Source: Arthrobacter sp. 260 (GTDB taxonomy: Bacteria > Actinomycetota > Actinomycetes > Actinomycetales > Micrococcaceae). Taken from it: a stretch of DNA of 64,000 nt. Under the pieces are notes generated by a model that was not told where the DNA came from, searched no databases, and saw only the letters and a program-made list of their open reading frames with translations. The stretch spans positions 186,001-250,000 of the forward strand of contig NZ_JABFOE010000003.1 of the NCBI RefSeq assembly GCF_013116745.1, given 5' to 3'. The translations under genes and the position numbers were made by a program. The stretch's first letter is position 1, and each line of letters starts with the position of its first letter. This document shows, piece by piece, positions 8,944 to 17,918 of this stretch.

Positions 8944-10343
8944 GGGGAGACCTCCCTGGACTGGCGGGTGAGCGACCCGGTGCGGAAATCCTGGGCGTCA
9001 GGGAAGGAATCCTTCATCGGTCCAGTGACCGCCGGACGGCGAGCCGATTCAGAGATGAGAAGCAGGATGGCGACGATAATCCAGTTGGCGAGCAGCGATG
9101 AGCCGCCCGCTGACATGAACGGTGTGGTGAGACCGGTCAGGGGTATCAGGCGGGTCACGCCGCCCATCACGACGAAGCACTGAAGAGCGATGGTGAACGA
9201 CAGCCCGCACGCCAACAGTTTGCCAAAGCCGTCCCGGGTACCCAGCGCGGTGCGGATGCCACGGGAGACCAGGAGAACGAAAAGCATGATGATGCCAAAA
9301 AGTCCGATCAGGCCGAGTTCCTCACCGAGGGCAGCGATGATCATGTCGCTGTTGGCGTAGATCACCAGATCGGGCCGCCCCTCACCGAGACCTGTCCCAA
9401 AGAGTCCACCGTTGGCCAGTCCGAAGAGCCCCTGGACCACCTGGAAGCTACTTCCCGCTTCCCGGTTGAAGACCTCCGGGTCGAAGGCGTTGATCCAGCT
9501 ATCGATGCGCAGCGAAACGTGGCTGAACAACTGGATCGCGGCGAACCCGCCGGCAATGATCATCAGCAAACCAATGAGGATCCAGCTAAACCGGCTGGTG
9601 GCCACGTAGATCATCACCATGAACAGGCCGAAGAACAGCACCGACGACCCCAGGTCGCGTTGGAAGATCAGGACTCCGATGCTGACCAGCCATGCGACAA
9701 CCATTGGGGCTAGGTCCTTGAACCGCGGCAATTGCAGCGGGCCGACTTTTTTCCCGGCCAGCAGGATCAGATCCCTATTGGTCGATAGATAACCGGCGAA
9801 GAATATGGCAAGGGTAATCTTCGCGATCTCCCCAGGCTGGAACGTTCCGAAACCCACATTAATCCAGATGCGTGCGCCGTTAATCTCCAGGCCCAGAGGC
9901 GTCAGGGGAAGCAGGAGAAGGACGGCGCTGGCAATCAGTGAGATGTAGGTAAACCGGCGGAGAACCCGGTGGTTCTTGAAGACCAGCAGGACCGCGATCG
10001 ATGCTGCCATGGCAACCGATGTCCAGAGGAACTGGCTTTCGGCGACGGTCGTGTCATTGGCCAAATCGATCCGGTAGATCATGGCAAGCCCTATACCGTT
10101 CAGGGCGATCACGATCGGAAGTATTACCGGGTCGGCATATTTTGCCCTGAATCGCAACACCAGGTGGAAGATCAGGGCTAGGCCAGCGAGGACGCCGCTC
10201 TGGGTCCAAAATGCCGAGTCCAGCGGGTTGTCCTTGTCCAGGCCAACGATGAGGTTTGCGCTGATGGCCACCCCCAGGGCTACCACCAGGAGGAGCGCTT
10301 CAATGTTGCGCCGGGACTTGGGAACGGTCAGGACGTCACTCAT
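8940..10343 (-). CDS. rodA: SEDS-family peptidoglycan glycosyltransferase RodA/FtsW
   Basis: A 467-residue polytopic membrane protein (about 10-12 helices) that polymerises lipid II into glycan strands. SEDS signatures are present: NGARIWI and PGEIAK in the central region, QRDLGSS with the catalytic Asp in the large loop, GLGEG, and the C-terminal TTPFMSAGGSS. It is translationally coupled on both sides (4-bp overlaps with pstP and pbpA). The adjacent cognate class B PBP supports a RodA-PbpA pair for elongation or septation, under control of the kinases in the same operon. Confidence 0.95.
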   Translation of the reverse strand: MSDVLTVPKSRRNIEALLLVVALGVAISANLIVGLDKDNPLDSAFWTQSGVLAGLALIFHLVLRFRAKYADPVILPIVIALNGIGLAMIYRIDLANDTTVAESQFLWTSVAMAASIAVLLVFKNHRVLRRFTYISLIASAVLLLLPLTPLGLEINGARIWINVGFGTFQPGEIAKITLAIFFAGYLSTNRDLILLAGKKVGPLQLPRFKDLAPMVVAWLVSIGVLIFQRDLGSSVLFFGLFMVMIYVATSRFSWILIGLLMIIAGGFAAIQLFSHVSLRIDSWINAFDPEVFNREAGSSFQVVQGLFGLANGGLFGTGLGEGRPDLVIYANSDMIIAALGEELGLIGLFGIIMLFVLLVSRGIRTALGTRDGFGKLLACGLSFTIALQCFVVMGGVTRLIPLTGLTTPFMSAGGSSLLANWIIVAILLLISESARRPAVTGPMKDSFPDAQDFRTGSLTRQSREVSP

Positions 10344-11902
10344 GAGGTCTCATCTCGGCAGTCCTGTGTATCACCCTGGGCGGCCTCTGCACTGCTTTCG
10401 GGGCTGGGGGTGCTGCGGGTTGGTTCGTCGGAAGGGTCCGTGGAACGGGTGGGGGAAGCGGAAGGCTCGAGGGATGAGTCAGCTGAGGGCGAATCCGATG
10501 GGTCATCGGAGGATGAGGGCGAGGCCGACGGGGATGGCGATGGTGATTCGGGTGGGCAGGCCACGGCACGCAGGTCACCGCGGAGATCTTCGACAATGCG
10601 CTGGGCGTGCTCAAGGTCGGTGGCAGGAAGTGAACTCGCCACCCGGGCGCGCTGGTACTCGGGGAGGTTCGAGACGGGGATGTCTGTCTCCTGATCGAGG
10701 TGGCTCAGGCGCACCGGACCGATAGTCTGCGACACGCCATTGAAAATGGCGACGTTGTCCTCGTACTCGGCAACGTAATACCGGGTCTGGGTCCAGGCGT
10801 AACCGAACCAGAGCACCGCAACAAGAATGAGAGACATCAGGCCCAGGAAGGCAGGGATGAGCCAACGCTTGCGCATCCCCGAGGACTCATCGGCGTCGTC
10901 CTCTGGAACTTCGCTGTCGGCACGGTGGGTGAGCATCATGGCGGCGCGGCGCTCGGTAGTGCGTTGCGTGACAATCGGAATCTGACCGGTTTCGGTGGCC
11001 AGGGCCGCTGATCCGACGAGCATGTGGGGTCTGGTGGAAAGGTCCTGACGGATGACGTCGGCGCGGATGGCGGTGCCTGGCGAGGGATCGAGCGGAGTGG
11101 AATCGTCCTTCTCTCCCGCTGCTTCCTTGGCTGGTGGGATTGTGGTGAGCGCGGCGGTGCGGAGGTCCTCCGGGGTGGTTTCGGCGATCTCGACGACGGC
11201 GATCGTGACGTTGTCGGGGGAACCGCCGGCGAGGGTCAACTCGACGAGGGTATTGACACAGTCTTGGAGGTCAGCCGTTTCACGAACGATGCGTTCGATC
11301 AGGGTGTCGTTGAGCACGGCGTTCAAACCGTCAGAGCACAGGAGCCATCGCTCACCCGCCGTGACCTCGAAGGACTGAAGGTCCAGTTCAGGACTTGCGT
11401 CGACGTCCCCCAGGACCCGCATCAGCACGTTTTTGTGGGGGTGAACGTCTGCTTCCTCAGGCCGGAGCCGTCCTTCGTCGATGAGGCGCTGCACAAACGT
11501 GTGATCGACGCTGATCTGCTCAAACACGTCATCCTTGAGCCGGTAGGCCCGTGAATCCCCGATATGTGCGAACTCCAGGCGGTCACCGTTGAGCAGCAGG
11601 GCTGTCACAGTGGTTCCCATTCCTGCCAGCTGCGGGTTGACGCTGACCAACTCGGAGAGAAGCGAATTGGCGGTCTGGATTTCGTCAGCGAGCTGATTTG
11701 CTGCTTCGCCCTCGTCATAGTCTTTCCGGTCCAGGTGAACCAGGTCCAGGACCGTCGACGCAGAAGCGATGTTCCCGCCTGCGTGACCGCCCATGCCGTC
11801 TGCCACCACCGCCAGGTATCTTCCGACATAGGCGGAGTCATCATTCTTGGCGCGGACCATACCGACGTCTGAGCGTGCAGCGAAACGCATGATGTAGGCC
11901 AA
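10340..11902 (-). CDS. pstP: PP2C-family Ser/Thr phosphatase PstP
   Basis: A 520-residue membrane phosphatase that reverses phosphorylation by PknA/PknB. The N-terminal PP2C domain (1-240) has all metal-binding motifs: ARSDVGMVR with the N-D-D segment, VADGMGGHAG, GDSRAYRL, CSDGLNAV and GGSPDNVT. A 90-residue linker, one helix (WLIPAFLGLMSLILVAVLWF) and an extracellular domain follow, ending in a strongly low-complexity Ser/Pro/Asp tail of about 80 residues. The start at 11902 is a TTG 2 bp after fhaB with GAGG upstream; an ATG at 11890 is the alternative. Homologues have residues ahead of that ATG, which favours the upstream start. Confidence 0.93.
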   Translation of the reverse strand: MAYIMRFAARSDVGMVRAKNDDSAYVGRYLAVVADGMGGHAGGNIASASTVLDLVHLDRKDYDEGEAANQLADEIQTANSLLSELVSVNPQLAGMGTTVTALLLNGDRLEFAHIGDSRAYRLKDDVFEQISVDHTFVQRLIDEGRLRPEEADVHPHKNVLMRVLGDVDASPELDLQSFEVTAGERWLLCSDGLNAVLNDTLIERIVRETADLQDCVNTLVELTLAGGSPDNVTIAVVEIAETTPEDLRTAALTTIPPAKEAAGEKDDSTPLDPSPGTAIRADVIRQDLSTRPHMLVGSAALATETGQIPIVTQRTTERRAAMMLTHRADSEVPEDDADESSGMRKRWLIPAFLGLMSLILVAVLWFGYAWTQTRYYVAEYEDNVAIFNGVSQTIGPVRLSHLDQETDIPVSNLPEYQRARVASSLPATDLEHAQRIVEDLRGDLRAVACPPESPSPSPSASPSSSDDPSDSPSADSSLEPSASPTRSTDPSDEPTRSTPSPESSAEAAQGDTQDCRDETS

Positions 11903-11904
11903 CG

Positions 11905-12390
11905 CTATGACCTCAATTCAATGACCGTCTTACCGATCCGGACAGGAACGCCCAGATCAACAGGCAACGCGCGGGTCAGTTGGCTGCCCGCGAGGAAAGT
12001 GCCGTTGGTGGACCCGAGGTCCTCGATGAACCACCGGCTCCCCTGGGGGAAGAGGCGTGCGTGGCGGCCGGAGGCGTAGTCGTCCTCCAGGACGAGGGTG
12101 GCCTCCTGGGCGCGGCCGAGCAGGATGGGACTCGATGCCAGTTGAAGTGTGGTTCCCTGCAACGGACCCTCCGTCACCACGAGTGTCCTCGCGGTGGTGC
12201 GGGGCGGTGCTTCCTCGACCAGCTCCGGGTGCTTTCGCACCTGTCGTGCCGAGGGCGTGCCGAGGCGGTTACGACTACCCACGACCAGATCTCGTCGGAG
12301 CGCGCTCACGACGCTGATGACCAGGATCCAGATCAATACGAGGAAGCCGTACCGCAGCACCGTGAGGGTCAGTTCACTCAGGTCACTCAT
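11905..12390 (-). CDS. fhaB: FHA-domain protein FhaB (FipA)
   Basis: A 161-residue protein with one N-terminal membrane helix (about 9-29) and a C-terminal FHA domain (about 85-155) that recognises phosphothreonine. FHA signatures are LGRAQEATLVL, SGRHARLF and the DLGSTNGTFL turn. It is the substrate and adaptor of PknA/PknB in related bacteria, linking kinase signalling to cell division. It lies 2 bp from both fhaA and pstP, so it is part of the same operon. Confidence 0.93.
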   Translation of the reverse strand: MSDLSELTLTVLRYGFLVLIWILVISVVSALRRDLVVGSRNRLGTPSARQVRKHPELVEEAPPRTTARTLVVTEGPLQGTTLQLASSPILLGRAQEATLVLEDDYASGRHARLFPQGSRWFIEDLGSTNGTFLAGSQLTRALPVDLGVPVRIGKTVIELRS

Positions 12391-12392
12391 TC

Positions 12393-13118
12393 CTAACGGC
12401 CACCATTCGGCACTGGGATGAGGCGGAAGGTCATCCGGGTGCGGCCCATGGTGATGATCGACCCATCCGACAGGTCAGCCTCCCCATGGACGCGCTGCCC
12501 ATTCACGAAGCTGCCGTTGGTCGATCCGAGATCGACGGCCCGGGTGCTTCCACCGTGAGTGCGGATCTCGAGGTGCTTCCTTGACACGCCGGTATCGTCG
12601 ACCAGGATGTCGGCTTCCGACGAGCGGCCCAGAATGATCGATCCGGCGTTGAGCGAATACCGCTGCCCGTCGAGGTCGAGCACTGGCTGAAGCCGCGTCG
12701 GTTGACGGGTGGGGGCGTTGGGGGTGGTCGGACGCCGGGGACCCGCCTGCTTCTCAGTCGCCGAATCCACTTCAAACACGCCGGCCTTCAGTTCCACGTC
12801 GCGGGTAAAGGACACCTTGACTGGGCCACGCAGGGTGTAGCCCTGGCTGTTGACGTGTTTGATCACGACGTCGCACAGTTCTTCAGCGAGCGTGGCGCCC
12901 CATTCCTGGGCCAGCGCAAAGTCCGACTCCGACAGGCGGGCAGTGAACACATTCGGGGCAAGTGTGCGCCCCTCAGCGAGGGTAATGGATTTGTTGTCCA
13001 GCTCCCGGCGCAGTGCGCTGGCGATCTCGACCGGTTGTACCTGGGACCGTGACCCAGTGGAGAAGGCGCCACGGACCATCTTTTCCAACCCGCGTTCGAC
13101 GTTGTCCAAAATACCCAT
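12393..13118 (-). CDS. fhaA: FhaA: DUF3662 and FHA-domain protein
   Basis: A 241-residue soluble protein. Residues 1-120 form the DUF3662 domain (MGILDNVERGLEKMVRGAF start; VEIASALRREL), then a Pro/Arg linker and an FHA domain (about 155-235) with LGRSSEADI, SRKHLEI and DLGSTNGSFVNGQ. In mycobacteria FhaA binds the phosphorylated pseudokinase domain of MviN/MurJ and slows wall synthesis. The start is the internal ATG at 13118, which has AGGAGG at the right distance and matches homologues; an upstream in-frame start would add 17 unrelated residues. This is the first gene of the operon running to pknB. Confidence 0.93.
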   Translation of the reverse strand: MGILDNVERGLEKMVRGAFSTGSRSQVQPVEIASALRRELDNKSITLAEGRTLAPNVFTARLSESDFALAQEWGATLAEELCDVVIKHVNSQGYTLRGPVKVSFTRDVELKAGVFEVDSATEKQAGPRRPTTPNAPTRQPTRLQPVLDLDGQRYSLNAGSIILGRSSEADILVDDTGVSRKHLEIRTHGGSTRAVDLGSTNGSFVNGQRVHGEADLSDGSIITMGRTRMTFRLIPVPNGGR

Positions 13119-13438
13119 CTGCTGCCTCCTCACCGTTCGACTGGCTGGTTGGTCGTTCCACCAACCCACAGCCCAAGTTTGTGTGCGAAGGCATGGTCAA
13201 CGTACGACATGATCAGTTCGATACTACTGGGGACCTCTGGAAAAGGCCTTAACCGGCGATTTCTGCCGGGAACTATGTGATAACGATTCTTCTACCCGTG
13301 ACACTGTCCCACTCCACATAGCCGGCACCTACTGAGCTTTGACCAGTCGTTTAGGTTATTTCACTGATGCTCCGTTATGCTTATTTCTGCTGTTCGTGGA
13401 GCTCTTCAAGGTAGTTGTGAAGAGTCCAGAGTGGTTGC
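13119..13438. other. Intergenic region between fhaA and tRNA-Leu
   Basis: This 320-bp stretch holds no convincing gene. It should contain the promoter of the fhaA-pknB operon (minus) and of tRNA-Leu (plus). A TTGACC at 13335-13340 is a candidate -35 box for the tRNA, but no clean -10 partner is evident. Short ORFs here look fortuitous. Confidence 0.5.
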
Positions 13439-13521
13439 GCGCGAGTGGCGGAACGGCAGACGCGCTGGCTTCAGGTGCCAGTATCCGAAAGGGTGTGGGG
13501 GTTCAAATCCCCCCTCGCGCA
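13439..13521 (+). tRNA. tRNA-Leu (anticodon CAG)
   Basis: An 83-nt class II tRNA. The 7-bp acceptor stem GCGCGAG/CTCGCGC closes on discriminator A at 13521. A D-arm, a CAG anticodon in the TTCAGGT loop, a long variable arm and a GTTCAAATC T-loop are visible. CCA is not encoded. A terminator follows within 6 nt. Confidence 0.95.
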
Positions 13522-13526
13522 CGGTA

Positions 13527-13554
13527 AGACCCCCGGTTATCCGGGGGTCTTTTT
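13527..13554 (+). terminator. Rho-independent terminator of tRNA-Leu
   Basis: A 10-bp perfect stem AGACCCCCGG/CCGGGGGTCT with a TTAT loop is followed by TTTT, directly behind the tRNA. Confidence 0.93.
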
Positions 13555-13574
13555 CGTTAAACGCCGGCTGGCTC

Positions 13575-14362
13575 CTAATCGTTGACATCCTGGGGGAACA
13601 CACTCTCCGGATACTCTTTCCAGGTTTCGCCTCTGCGCTGCACAGGTTGACCTGCCAGGTTGTCTCCCCGCCTGTAGGCGCGGCCCGCCGCCCCCGGAAG
13701 CCTCACGGGCACCGTCCAAGTGTTCAGCGCACGTGCACGTTGAAAGTGGGCAACGAGTTGGTGGGCATCCAGAATTTCCGGACCCGCCAGATCCGGCACT
13801 CGTTGCGAAGGTTCGCCCAGCGCACGGGCCACGAGTTCCTGGGCGACTGTCTCTGCTGAGACCGGTTCGAGTCGCAGTCCGCTCGGTACTGGAATCAAAG
13901 GAGACTTGGTCAGAACCCCCAGAGCGCCACGGACGAAATCGTGTACCTGCGCAACGCGGATGATCGTGTACGGAACACCCGACGTTTTGACAGCTTCTTC
14001 TGCTGCGAGTTTCGTCCTGAAATAGTTGATCGGCATGATGTCGGCGCCGATCACCGAGATCAAAATCAGATGACGGACGTCGGTGGTCAAGGCAGCGCTG
14101 ACAAGGTGCCCGGCAGCCAGGTCATCACCCTTGGCGCCACCGGCTAGGTGAATCACCACGGGCGCGTTGCTCAGAGCTGCCTGCAGGCCGATCCCGCGAA
14201 CCGTATCGCCGAGCAGGTGGGTGACCCCAGCGGAGTGGGCAGCACCCGCCGGCTGAGGGTTTGCACCTGGTGTCCACTATCCGAGAGTTTCCTGACCACC
14301 CGGCGTCCAAGAGTACCTGTGCCTCCGGTGACCAGAACTGGTCCGCTTGTGGTGTCAAACAT
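13575..14362 (-). pseudogene. NmrA-like NAD(P)-binding protein, frameshifted
   Basis: An atypical short-chain dehydrogenase / NmrA-type NAD(P)-binding protein broken into two frames. The first part, from ATG 14362 (good GGAG site upstream), reads SGPVLVTGGTGTLGRR with an intact dinucleotide-binding GGTGTLG turn. It leaves frame near 14230-14245 and would end at 14171. The continuation in another frame gives GVTHLLGD and then VIHLAGGAKGD, and runs to the stop at 13575. One base missing (or two added) accounts for it. The protein would be about 260 residues, normal for the family. Either a real inactivating mutation or a sequencing error; the rest of the gene shows no decay. It follows tRNA-Leu and its function is unknown. 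Confidence 0.8.
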
Positions 14363-14466
14363 GATCGCTCCTCTCCAAGTGGTCGGGTTGGTCCCGTCAT
14401 AGACGTGACGTTTCGACGAGAGAAAATGTGACATGGGGGTGAGGTTTAGGTTGCCCCACGGTTGGC

Positions 14467-17400
14467 CTACTGGAAATCCCGTGATTTGGTGGTTGCTTTC
14501 ATGGTGAGGCCCTCAAACTTGTCAGCCACAATATTCACCACACCCTCTGAAGACCTTTCCAGCATGCCCCGTACCAGTACACCACTGGACTCCCTGGCGA
14601 TACGCCGATACCTCTGCCACACCCCGACCGAACAGATAACATTCACCAGTCCTGTTTCATCCTCAAGGTTCATGAAGGTGATACCACTTGCTGTAGCGGG
14701 TCGTTGCCGGTGTGTGACCACACCTCCTACCTCGACCCTTCGCCCTGATTCGGCACTAATGAGGTCCTCTGCTGTGAGGACACCCCGTTTCGTCAGCGTT
14801 GATCTGAGGTGGCGAACCGGATGGTCATCCGGGGTGATGCCGGTCGACCATAGGTCGGATGCGACTCGGTCAGCGGCTGTCAGATCAGGGAACAGCGGCG
14901 GTTGGATGTAAACGGTTGTTCCCTTTAACTGACCAGCCCGTTCTGTCGATGCAGGGCCTGCGTTCCAGAGGGCCTCCCGTTCTGTTAACCCCATTGATTC
15001 AAATGCTCCGGCAGCAGCCAGAGCTTCGAGCTGGGAGGCATTGAGTTCAGTGCGGCGTGCCAGATCGGCCATGTCGGTGAACACTCCGTTGGTCTGTCTT
15101 TCGTTGACAATCAGTTCAGCGATCCTGGTCCCGATCGACTGGACGCTATCAAGACCCAACCGCACGGCGAAGTTGCCATCCCGGCGATGATGCGTGGAAT
15201 CGAAGGGAACTTTTCTGTTAAATGGACCGACCGGGGGTTGCTTCTGGTGGAGGCAGGAGTCAATACCCGTGGGGGATCCGCCGGGTTCACCCGTGCCCGG
15301 TACTGGCTCAAGGTCAGCATGTACCCCTGAGTGCAGGAGATCTGGCCGGAGGACTGTCACCCCGTGACGGCGTGCATCAGCCACCAGAGTTTGCGGTGAG
15401 TAAAAGCCCATGGGTTGTGCACGCAGTAAAGAGGCAAGGAATGCTCCCGGATAGTGCAGTCGCAACCAAGCGCTGGCATACACCAGAAGAGCGAAGCTAA
15501 TTGAATGGCTTTCAGCAAACCCGAAATTCGCAAAAGCCTGAATCTTCAGGTAAATCGAATCCGCTGTCTCCCCGGTGATCCCATTGGATGCCATCCCGGC
15601 GTAAAGCTTGTCCCGCAGCGTATCGATGCGCTCCAGACCACGTTTGGACCCCATCGCCCTGCGCAATTGATCAGCGTCAGCACCGGAACAGTTTCCGACC
15701 ACCATTGCCATCTGCATGAGTTGTTCCTGGAACAACGGAACACCAAGTGTTCGTTCAAGTACCGGCTCCAGCTTGGGATGGAGATACGTGACCTCCTCCT
15801 CTCCGAGTTTCCGCTTGATATACGGATGCACGGCACCACCCTGGATGGGTCCTGGCCGCACCAACGCCACCTCAATGACCAGGTCGTAAAATTCCCTGGG
15901 TTGGAGTCGGGGAAGCATTCCCATCTGGGCACGGCTTTCCACCTGGAACACACCGATGGAGTCAGCGAAGCAGAGCATGTCATAGACACCCTGCTCTTCC
16001 TTGGGGAGGCTGTGCAGGTCCCACTTTTCACCGAAGTGTTTCTCAGCCAAATCGAAGTTGTATTGGATGGCGGCAAGGATTCCCAACCCCAACAGATCAA
16101 ATTTCACCAGGCCCATCCACGCGCAATCATCCTTATCCCACTGCAGAACTGTTCGACCCTCCATCCGTCCATGCTCGATGGGGCATACTTCACCGACTGG
16201 CCTGTCAGTGAGTACCATCCCCCCTGAATGGATACCCAGATGGCGTGGGAATTTCAGGACACTTTGTGCCAGCTGGACTACAGTGTCGGGAATGTCATGG
16301 TCCTGGCTTGAGACCAGTGCTCCCCAACGTTCCACCTGTTTGGACCAGGCGTCCTGCTGTCCTGGACTATGGCCGAGGGCTTTGGCCATGTCACGAACGG
16401 CAAATTTGGGACGATAAGTGATGACATTGGCAACCTGGGCAGCATTGAACCTCCCGTACTTGTTATAGACATACTGGATAACTTCTTCGCGGCGATCGGA
16501 ATCAAAATCGACATCAATGTCTGGCTCCTCATCGCGCATGCTGGACAGGAAGCGTTCAAACGGAAGGTTGTACAGAATCGAATCGACTGCCGTGATCTCC
16601 AACAGGTAACAAACTGCCGAGTTCGCAGCCGATCCCCGACCCTGGCACAGGATCCCCCGGTTCCGGGCGAAATGGACCAGGTCATGAACGATCAGGAAGT
16701 AACCGGGAAAATTCTTGTCCTCAATGACGCGGAGTTCCTTTTCGATCCGGTCCTCGACGTCCCTCCGCCCGGGATACAGCTTCTCTGCACCTTGCCACAC
16801 CAACTTCCTTAGGTAGCTCATCTGGGTGTGGCCGTCAGGGAGGGCAAGGTTGGGCAACCCGGGTTTGACGCTCCGCAGCCGGAAGGCCAGGTCATCAGCC
16901 AGGTCGACTGTTCGTTCAACTGCCCCGGGAAAGGCGGCGAACCTGGCAGCCATTTCTGCACCGCTCCGCAGATGAGCAGCCCCGGCAGCGGGTAGCCAAC
17001 CGTCCATCGCATCAAGGCTTCTTCTGGCTCGTACAGCAGCCAGCGCAGTGGCGAGCCGGTGCTGGGCAGGGGATGCATAGTGCACATTGTTGGTGGCAAT
17101 AGCTGGAAGCTTCAGCCGCTCAGCAACGGCAGCCAACTCATCATTCAAAGCACTGTCCAACGGGTTTCCCTGATCAATGAGTTCAACGGCTACGTTGTCT
17201 TTGCCGAATAGGTCAACCAGGTGTCCAACAGCTGCCTCCGCACCGCGCCTCCCATCTCGGACGAGGGCCTGGCGGACGGTGCCTTTTCGGCAGCCCGTAA
17301 GGATCATCCAACTGTTCGCTGCATGTTCAGCCAATGAGCGATAACTGTAGGTCGGCTTTCCTTTCTCCGCGCTATTGCCCAGCTGTGCAGTGGTGATGGC

Positions 17401-17883
17401 TCCAGCCAGATTGCGGTACCCCTGCGCACCACGGGCAAGAATAAGCAGATGGCTACCTTCCGGGTCAGGTACCCCGTTTTGTGGTTTCGGCAGATCAAGT
17501 GAGAGCTCAGCCCCAAATACGGTGGATAACTGGGGGTATTTTTCGGCAGCTTCCGCCAGGTGAACCACACCATAGAATCCGTCATGGTCGGTTAATGCGA
17601 GCCCATGCAGCCGCAACCGGTGCGCCTCCTCTACCAACTGTTCAGGGCTTGAGGCGCCGTCGAGGAAGCTGAAGTTTGAATGAACGTGCAACTCTGCATA
17701 AGGGACCACTGGACCCGTAGGTTCCGGTTCGGTCAGTTGAGGTGGCAAATAAGGTTGACGTTTGTGGGACCATGCTGGGCTGTCACCACCGTCGGCTCCG
17801 GTGGGAGGGGCGCCGGGGCGGCTACGGTCTGAAAGAGTACGTTCGAACTCCGACCACGAAATGGGGGGATTACTAAATCCCAT
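14467..17883 (-). CDS. dnaE2: Error-prone DNA polymerase III alpha subunit DnaE2
   Basis: A 1138-residue family C DNA polymerase for translesion synthesis and SOS mutagenesis. It has an N-terminal PHP domain (HVHSNFSFLDGA at about 66), a polymerase core with the catalytic acidic cluster EEPDIDVDF, a helix-hairpin-helix region (ARRTELNASQLEALAAAG) and a C-terminal OB fold (VEVGGVVTHRQRPATA). Length matches DnaE2 (about 1080-1150). It is the last gene of the imuA'-imuB-dnaE2 cassette, 35 bp after imuB, under the LexA box at 20295-20310. In mycobacteria DnaE2 is the catalytic subunit and ImuB docks it on the beta clamp. Confidence 0.95.
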   Translation of the reverse strand: MGFSNPPISWSEFERTLSDRSRPGAPPTGADGGDSPAWSHKRQPYLPPQLTEPEPTGPVVPYAELHVHSNFSFLDGASSPEQLVEEAHRLRLHGLALTDHDGFYGVVHLAEAAEKYPQLSTVFGAELSLDLPKPQNGVPDPEGSHLLILARGAQGYRNLAGAITTAQLGNSAEKGKPTYSYRSLAEHAANSWMILTGCRKGTVRQALVRDGRRGAEAAVGHLVDLFGKDNVAVELIDQGNPLDSALNDELAAVAERLKLPAIATNNVHYASPAQHRLATALAAVRARRSLDAMDGWLPAAGAAHLRSGAEMAARFAAFPGAVERTVDLADDLAFRLRSVKPGLPNLALPDGHTQMSYLRKLVWQGAEKLYPGRRDVEDRIEKELRVIEDKNFPGYFLIVHDLVHFARNRGILCQGRGSAANSAVCYLLEITAVDSILYNLPFERFLSSMRDEEPDIDVDFDSDRREEVIQYVYNKYGRFNAAQVANVITYRPKFAVRDMAKALGHSPGQQDAWSKQVERWGALVSSQDHDIPDTVVQLAQSVLKFPRHLGIHSGGMVLTDRPVGEVCPIEHGRMEGRTVLQWDKDDCAWMGLVKFDLLGLGILAAIQYNFDLAEKHFGEKWDLHSLPKEEQGVYDMLCFADSIGVFQVESRAQMGMLPRLQPREFYDLVIEVALVRPGPIQGGAVHPYIKRKLGEEEVTYLHPKLEPVLERTLGVPLFQEQLMQMAMVVGNCSGADADQLRRAMGSKRGLERIDTLRDKLYAGMASNGITGETADSIYLKIQAFANFGFAESHSISFALLVYASAWLRLHYPGAFLASLLRAQPMGFYSPQTLVADARRHGVTVLRPDLLHSGVHADLEPVPGTGEPGGSPTGIDSCLHQKQPPVGPFNRKVPFDSTHHRRDGNFAVRLGLDSVQSIGTRIAELIVNERQTNGVFTDMADLARRTELNASQLEALAAAGAFESMGLTEREALWNAGPASTERAGQLKGTTVYIQPPLFPDLTAADRVASDLWSTGITPDDHPVRHLRSTLTKRGVLTAEDLISAESGRRVEVGGVVTHRQRPATASGITFMNLEDETGLVNVICSVGVWQRYRRIARESSGVLVRGMLERSSEGVVNIVADKFEGLTMKATTKSRDFQ

Positions 17884-17918
17884 GGCCCCCCCTGATCATT
17901 CTGGTAGTGGCTGCTGGA

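Noticed and set aside
13439-13560. tRNA-Leu as an integration site for a mobile element
   Set aside because: No integrase, no repeated tRNA 3' end and no foreign-looking DNA are found beside it; the next gene is a frameshifted metabolic gene and then dnaE2.
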